DNA from: an uncultured Bacteriovoracaceae bacterium
GTDB lineage: Bacteria; Bdellovibrionota; Bacteriovoracia; Bacteriovoracales; Bacteriovoracaceae
Assembly (NCBI GenBank): GCA_938017795.1
Contig: CALIJZ010000057.1
Coordinates: forward strand, 1-53,024
Direction of reading: 5' to 3'
DNA: 53,024 nucleotides
In this document: positions 49,182 through 53,024 of the stretch, piece after piece
Numbering within the stretch: position 1 is the stretch's first letter
Layout of the letters: each line of letters starts with the position of its first letter
Notes under the pieces: generated by a model
Database searches by the model: none
What the model saw: the letters and a program-made list of their open reading frames with translations, nothing else
What the model was told of the DNA's origin: nothing
Program-made: the position numbers and the translations under genes

Positions 49182-50765
49182 ATGCCTAAAGAACTGATTA
49201 TTAACGAAACTTATAATGAATGTAGAGTTGCTCTACTAGAAAATGATGAAATCCTTGAGCTTCATATTGATAGATTTAAGGGACATAATCTAAAGAATTA
49301 TCCTTTAGTTGGGAATATCTATCAAGGGAAAGTTGTTAGAGTTCTACCAGGAATGCAATCAGCATTTGTTGATATAGGTACTGATAGAGCGGCTTTTTTA
49401 TATATCGATGATGCTTATCTCCCAACACTTGAAGAGCAAAGAGAGATTGCTGAGAAGGTTAGAGAATATCAAGCTGAACTTGAATCAAAGCCAGGTAAAA
49501 TTATTCATGATGAAATGAGTACTTTATCTGAAACAGTTGATCTTAAGTTTAGACCTAATGTTAAAATTCAAGATGTTTTAAAAGAGGGTGATACAGTTTT
49601 AGTTCAAGTGGCTAAAGAGCCCATTTCTACAAAGGGCCCAAGAGTTACAAGACATATTACTCTTGCTGGTCGACATATTGTTTTCATGCCTTTTATTGAA
49701 CATGCAGGAGTTTCAAGAAGAATAGAAAAAGAAGAAGAAAGAACAAGACTAAAAGAAATTCTAGATTCAATTAAGCAAGAAGGTAAAGGGATGATTGCTA
49801 GGACTGTTGCTGAAGGACAGTCTTATAAAACTCTTAAAGCCGATTATAATATTTTAGTTAAAACTTGGAAGGATATTCAAAAAAAGCTAACGAAAGCAAA
49901 AGTTCCTTCTCAGATTCATACCGACCTAAGTTTTCTTCAAAGGTGTTTAAGAGATATTACCGGAGATGATGTTGATTCGATCATTGTTGATAATAAATCA
50001 ACTCAAAAACAAGTTGAGAAATTTATTGTTAAATATCTTCCTGAAATGAAGGGGAAGGTGAATCTTTACTCTGATGAAAAACCAATTTTTGAGCACTACG
50101 CTGTTGACCTTGAAATTGAAAGAGGTCTTAGCGATAAAGTTTTCTTGAAATCAGGTGGTTCTTTAAATATTGACCAAACTGAAGCTTTAGTTTCAGTAGA
50201 TGTTAATACTGGTCGCTTTGTTGGAAAGAAGAGTTTAGAAGATACAATTTTAAAAACTAATCTTGAGGCAGTTAAAGAAATTGCTTATCAGCTACGACTT
50301 AGAAATTGTGGTGGTCTTATCATTATCGATTTTATCGATATGGAAAAGCTCGAGCATAGAGAGAGCGTTTATCAAACATTATTAGCTGCTCTTAAAAAAG
50401 ATAGATCTAAAACCAAGGTTCTTCCTATTTCAGAATTAGGCCTTGTTGAAATGACTCGAAAGAGAACAAGAGACACACTGATTAGAACAATGTGTGAGCA
50501 ATGCCCATATTGTGAAGGAACTGGAAAAGTTAAATCAGTAATGACAGTTTGCCTTGAAATTATTCGAGAAATTATGAAAACAGTTCAAAAGCCTGGAAAA
50601 AATAAAATTCAAGTTTTTGCTCACCCTGAAGTTTCATTGAAGTTAAGTGGATCTGAATTTGCTATTCCTGAATATGTTGAAGAGACTTTCCAGAAGTCTT
50701 TAAATATTCGAGCTGATAATAATTATCATGTTGAGCAATATGAGATTTTTTCTAACGAATATTAA
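49182..50765 (+). CDS. rng: Ribonuclease G/E
   Basis: The start is placed at ATG 49182 because MPKELIINETYNECRVALL matches the usual RNase G N-terminus; a GTG 33 bases earlier has no better site. The 527-residue product contains the S1 domain (GNIYQGKVVRVLPGMQSAFVDIG), the DNase I-like catalytic region (SVDVNTGRFVGKKS, IIIDFIDME) and the zinc-link CEQCPYCEGTGKV. It lacks the long C-terminal degradosome tail of RNase E, so RNase G is the better name. It processes rRNA 5' ends and mRNA. Confidence 0.95.
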   Translation: MPKELIINETYNECRVALLENDEILELHIDRFKGHNLKNYPLVGNIYQGKVVRVLPGMQSAFVDIGTDRAAFLYIDDAYLPTLEEQREIAEKVREYQAELESKPGKIIHDEMSTLSETVDLKFRPNVKIQDVLKEGDTVLVQVAKEPISTKGPRVTRHITLAGRHIVFMPFIEHAGVSRRIEKEEERTRLKEILDSIKQEGKGMIARTVAEGQSYKTLKADYNILVKTWKDIQKKLTKAKVPSQIHTDLSFLQRCLRDITGDDVDSIIVDNKSTQKQVEKFIVKYLPEMKGKVNLYSDEKPIFEHYAVDLEIERGLSDKVFLKSGGSLNIDQTEALVSVDVNTGRFVGKKSLEDTILKTNLEAVKEIAYQLRLRNCGGLIIIDFIDMEKLEHRESVYQTLLAALKKDRSKTKVLPISELGLVEMTRKRTRDTLIRTMCEQCPYCEGTGKVKSVMTVCLEIIREIMKTVQKPGKNKIQVFAHPEVSLKLSGSEFAIPEYVEETFQKSLNIRADNNYHVEQYEIFSNEY

Positions 50766-50787
50766 TAGCTTATTCAAAGGACTAAAT

Positions 50788-51327
50788 ATGAAGATTATTT
50801 TAATGGTTTTATTATTCATTGCTAGTAGCGCAAATGCACAGATTTATGGTTTGGTTATGATTAACGATGATTCTACTGCAGCTGCTCTTGTTTTAACTCA
50901 AGAATCTACTGAAGGACAATTAACTGACTTTTATGAGTTCTTACAAGTTCAACCTAGTATGATTGATGATAAAGCGGAAAGAAAAACAATAGACGTACTT
51001 GATAATGGGTTAAAGATTACATGTAATAAAAATATTTTACATCTAACAGGAAACTATCTTGAATGCTATATCAGAATTAATAAAACAATTGAAACAGATT
51101 ATGTTAGAGCTTCAATTTTTAATATTGGCTTGGAGAAGTTGGCTCTCTTAGGGATTGCTCAACCTATGACTAAAGAATTATCTGGGCTCTTTAAAGAAAA
51201 TGATAATGGTGAATTTCAGTTTGGCTTTACCATTAAAGTTGATGAAAATAGAACAATCGGCTTAGATTTTCAAGGTGCTACTTATGGTGGAGCTACTATA
51301 GGTTTTTCAGATATTGAAAAAATCTGA
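50788..51327 (+). CDS. Small exported protein of unknown function
   Basis: I chose ATG 50788 (AAAGG six bases upstream), which opens a signal peptide (MKIILMVLLFIASSANA). A longer frame overlaps the RNase G end and has no support. The mature protein is about 162 residues, beta-rich and has one Cys pair (ITCNKN, LECYIRI). No family recognised. Confidence 0.65.
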   Translation: MKIILMVLLFIASSANAQIYGLVMINDDSTAAALVLTQESTEGQLTDFYEFLQVQPSMIDDKAERKTIDVLDNGLKITCNKNILHLTGNYLECYIRINKTIETDYVRASIFNIGLEKLALLGIAQPMTKELSGLFKENDNGEFQFGFTIKVDENRTIGLDFQGATYGGATIGFSDIEKI

Positions 51328-51331
51328 GAGT

Positions 51332-51349
51332 TAGAATTCAAGAATTCTA
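51332..51349. promoter_or_regulatory. Palindrome over the GNAT gene start
   Basis: TAGAATTC and GAATTCTA are perfect 8-base arms with AA between, ending on the first base of the ATG at 51349. No ribosome binding site is visible, so an RNA stem or a DNA-binding protein here could control translation or transcription of the acetyltransferase. Confidence 0.35.
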
Positions 51350-51846
51350 TGATTCGAAAACTAAATATTAATGACTATGATGAATTTTGTAGAGTAAGAT
51401 TGATTGCTTTAAAACAAAACCCTGTCGCATATTCGTCAATGGCAAAAGACTTTCTAGAAGCTCCTAGATCTTTGAAACTAAAGCTATTAGAGCAAAGCTC
51501 CTATAAATTCATTACCGGGTTCTTCAAAGAGAAAACATTATTGGGAATTATGGGTTTGCAAAGGTCAAATAGAGAATCCGTCTCTCATAAAGCAAATCTC
51601 TGGGGTTTCTATGTTACTAGTGATTATCAAACCCAAGGGATAGGTGAAAAGATTCTTAGGAGTACAATTAGTAGTGCTCAAAAGATAGAAAATTTGAAAT
51701 ACCTTAGACTTGTTGTCGCTACAAAATGTAGTCCTGCAATTAGATTATTTGAAAAATGCGGGTTTAAAAAATACGGAATTGAGATTGATAGTATTACTGA
51801 TGGAGCTCAGTATTTTGATCAAAAATATATGAAGCTGGAATTTTAG
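51349..51846 (+). CDS. GNAT-family N-acetyltransferase
   Basis: The 165-residue product has the GNAT core: LWGFYVTSDYQTQGIGEKIL (Q-x-x-G-x-G acetyl-CoA loop) and LRLVVATKCSPAIRLFEKCGFKKYG. The acceptor is unknown (amino sugar, protein N-terminus or antibiotic are options). Cytoplasmic. The next gene starts with GTG one base after its stop, so the two are co-translated. Confidence 0.85.
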   Translation: MIRKLNINDYDEFCRVRLIALKQNPVAYSSMAKDFLEAPRSLKLKLLEQSSYKFITGFFKEKTLLGIMGLQRSNRESVSHKANLWGFYVTSDYQTQGIGEKILRSTISSAQKIENLKYLRLVVATKCSPAIRLFEKCGFKKYGIEIDSITDGAQYFDQKYMKLEF

Positions 51847-51847
51847 G

Positions 51848-52210
51848 GTGAGTCAAAGTAATAAAACCTTGAAATTAATTATAGACTTAGAACTCAAGTT
51901 ACAGAGTAGTGAAGTTCGAAAGAGCATTAATGCCTTAGATGAATTATTACATGACAAGTTTTCAGAAATAGGATCCTGTGCTCTTATTTATTCCAAACAA
52001 GATATTTTAAAACGATTACCTCATTCAGAATTTGTAGAAATGAAGTCTTCCAGCTTCTTAGGTGAGTATATTACAGAGAGTGTATTTATACTAAAATATG
52101 ATCTTGAAAGAGAAAATGTAAAGTCCAAGAGAACCTCTCTTTGGAAGTTTGAAAAAAATAAGTGGGAACTATACTTTCACCAATCTACTCTTTTAAGTGT
52201 TTCAAAATAA
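51848..52210 (+). CDS. NTF2/DUF4440-like small protein
   Basis: A GTG at 51848 follows the previous stop by one base. The 120-residue product has the NTF2-like pattern of a helix pair (LKLIIDLELKLQSSEVRKSI) then a curved sheet (ESVFILKYDLE, RTSLWKFEKNKWELYFHQS), typical of DUF4440/SnoaL-like proteins. The ligand is unknown. Coupling with the acetyltransferase suggests a shared small-molecule job. Confidence 0.7.
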   Translation: MSQSNKTLKLIIDLELKLQSSEVRKSINALDELLHDKFSEIGSCALIYSKQDILKRLPHSEFVEMKSSSFLGEYITESVFILKYDLERENVKSKRTSLWKFEKNKWELYFHQSTLLSVSK

Positions 52211-52230
52211 AAAATCTTTTTATATTTAGA

Positions 52231-52256
52231 GTGGGATGTGGCTCAGTAGTAGAAGC
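52231..52256 (+). other. tRNA 5'-half-like fragment
   Basis: The sequence from GGGATGTGGCTCAG to AGAAGC resembles the acceptor and D-arm of a tRNA of the tRNA-Ala type. The expected anticodon and T arms are not found after it. It lies in the 53-base gap between convergent genes. It may be a tRNA remnant or coincidence. Confidence 0.3.
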
Positions 52257-52263
52257 AAAACCT

Positions 52264-52650
52264 TTACAGATATGTTCTATAAATTGAACTCCAATCATCA
52301 TTGTCGATTGATTGAACTGAGTTCATCTCACATTCGACCTGACCAGTAGCTTCATTTGAGTATTTAGATACTTCTACTAAAAACATAACAAGAGCCTCGT
52401 CATTTTTAGGGACTTCGTCTTTTAAAAAGACATCAAAGTATTCCCAAGCGTTATCTTGGTAGAGCCCGTCGCTTGTATAATCTCCGTCTAAACTTTCTCC
52501 ACCAATGTATCGGATTTTTAAGTCCTGTGGTGAAATACTAAGTTTACTGGAAACCTTTTCAAGTAATTTTTTCTCAGCTAATTCAATACAAGTATTAGAG
52601 TAAGTTGTAGCACTTAAAATCAAGCTCAAAGCGACTAATATTTTTTTCAT
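52264..52650 (-). CDS. Small exported protein of unknown function
   Basis: The 128-residue product has a signal peptide (MKKILVALSLILSATTYS). The mature part is acidic with a Cys near the N-terminus (NTCIELAEKK) and one near the end (VECEMNSV), probably one disulphide. A GGAGATTT site precedes the ATG. No family recognised. Confidence 0.7.
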   Translation of the reverse strand: MKKILVALSLILSATTYSNTCIELAEKKLLEKVSSKLSISPQDLKIRYIGGESLDGDYTSDGLYQDNAWEYFDVFLKDEVPKNDEALVMFLVEVSKYSNEATGQVECEMNSVQSIDNDDWSSIYRTYL

Positions 52651-52900
52651 TTAAATCTCCAGTTTTATGACATCAATAGATATCTATCTAGCACAGTTAG
52701 TAAGAAGAACTTGATAAGATGTAAATATTACTAATTCATTCTGACTACTTTTATCTCAGTGGGTCGGTTTCAAGCTCAAATGGAGAGTTTTGGAAGGGAT
52801 TGTGTAGTTTACTATCAAAGCCTAATAAGCTAAAGTCTCATAAATTCAATAACTCGCTTGTGACAATGGGTGTCATGGGCCAAAGACCAGGAGTGCAAAT

Positions 52901-53024
52901 ATGATATATGAAACAGCATTTGTTTTAAAGCCATCTTCTACTGATGATGTCGGAACTAAAGTCAAAGGACTAGTAACGGCAGCTATTACTGAAGCAGGCG
53001 GAGAAGTTTTAATTAATGAAGATT
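52901..53024 (+). CDS. rpsF: 30S ribosomal protein S6 (partial, 3' end outside window)
   Basis: The first 41 codons read MIYETAFVLKPSSTDDVG, the S6 N-terminus, and continue in frame to the window edge. S6 binds 16S rRNA with S18. The ribosome site is CAGGAG. In most bacteria rpsF heads an rpsF-(ssb)-rpsR-rplI operon, which would continue beyond the window. A short TGACA/TGTCA stem at 52861-52875 could belong to an autoregulatory leader, but I cannot confirm the S6:S18 motif. Confidence 0.9.
   Translation, partial: MIYETAFVLKPSSTDDVGTKVKGLVTAAITEAGGEVLINED

Noticed and set aside
52231..52320. Complete tRNA gene at the 52.23 kb fragment
   Set aside because: After the D-arm-like part no anticodon stem, T-arm or 3' acceptor complement can be drawn.
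1..53024. Insertion sequences, integrases or phage genes
   Set aside because: No transposase, integrase or phage structural gene is recognisable in any frame; the window looks like stable chromosome.

Overview
The window is AT-rich (roughly one third G+C by eye), gene-dense and reads as one contiguous chromosomal segment of a Gram-negative bacterium. The mix of genes points to the Bdellovibrio-like predators, most likely the marine Bacteriovoracales/Halobacteriovorax side: a CarD-type RNA polymerase regulator, a TolQRAB envelope machine, FtsEX with an EnvC-like partner, many short lipoproteins and secreted proteins of unknown function, nucleoside uptake and phosphorolysis genes, and secreted nuclease and peptidase genes. 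The taxonomic placement is an inference from gene content and composition; there is no rRNA in the window.

Layout. 1-4.4 kb (minus strand): a large secreted protein cut by the window edge, an endonuclease I lipoprotein, a metallo-beta-lactamase-fold hydrolase and a small lipoprotein. 4.4-4.74 kb is the only long non-coding stretch and holds a diverged direct repeat. 4.74-7.2 kb: sucC-sucD-ndk with a strong terminator. 7.3-11.8 kb: an M14 carboxypeptidase, a DUF962 membrane protein, a small secreted protein, a CarD regulator and gltX. 11.85-14.9 kb: an unusual tight operon made of a 24-codon micropeptide with a near-perfect ribosome binding site, RNA hairpins, a 70-residue protein, an ABC exporter with an extra N-terminal domain, and a DUF1854 protein. 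14.9-20.1 kb: RNA (uracil-5)-methyltransferase, uvrB, metallophosphoesterase, DUF420 membrane protein, rpsT. 20.2-25.5 kb: fatty-acid/hydroxybutyryl-CoA enzymes (hydroxyacyl-CoA dehydrogenase, acyl-CoA dehydrogenase, thiolase) interleaved with a histone-H1-like lysine-repeat protein and unknowns. 25.5-30.2 kb: VWA lipoprotein, GYF-PilZ protein and three overlapping small envelope genes. 30.25-33.7 kb: tolQ-tolR-tolA-tolB without pal. 33.8-37.1 kb: a degenerate NtrC-like regulator, a small basic protein and an HD hydrolase. 37.1-44.4 kb: ftsE-ftsX-envC-like-ctp-xseA-LytM-degenerate histidine kinase. 44.4-49.1 kb: DnaQ-like exonuclease, purine nucleoside phosphorylase, pyrimidine-nucleoside phosphorylase and a divergent NupC transporter. 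49.2 kb to the end: ribonuclease G, unknown secreted proteins, a GNAT acetyltransferase and the start of rpsF.

How the genes work together. sucCD and ndk sit at the TCA/nucleotide interface; the three CoA enzymes make a short beta-oxidation or butyrate-type set; deoA-punA-nupC would import nucleosides and split them into bases and (deoxy)ribose-1-phosphate, which suits an organism that digests prey nucleic acid. TolQRAB and FtsEX/EnvC/Ctp/LytM are envelope constriction and peptidoglycan-remodelling machines. The best candidate for an undescribed system is the micropeptide-70-residue protein-ABC exporter-DUF1854 operon. The main alternative is that the micro-ORF is a threonine-rich regulatory leader for the transporter.
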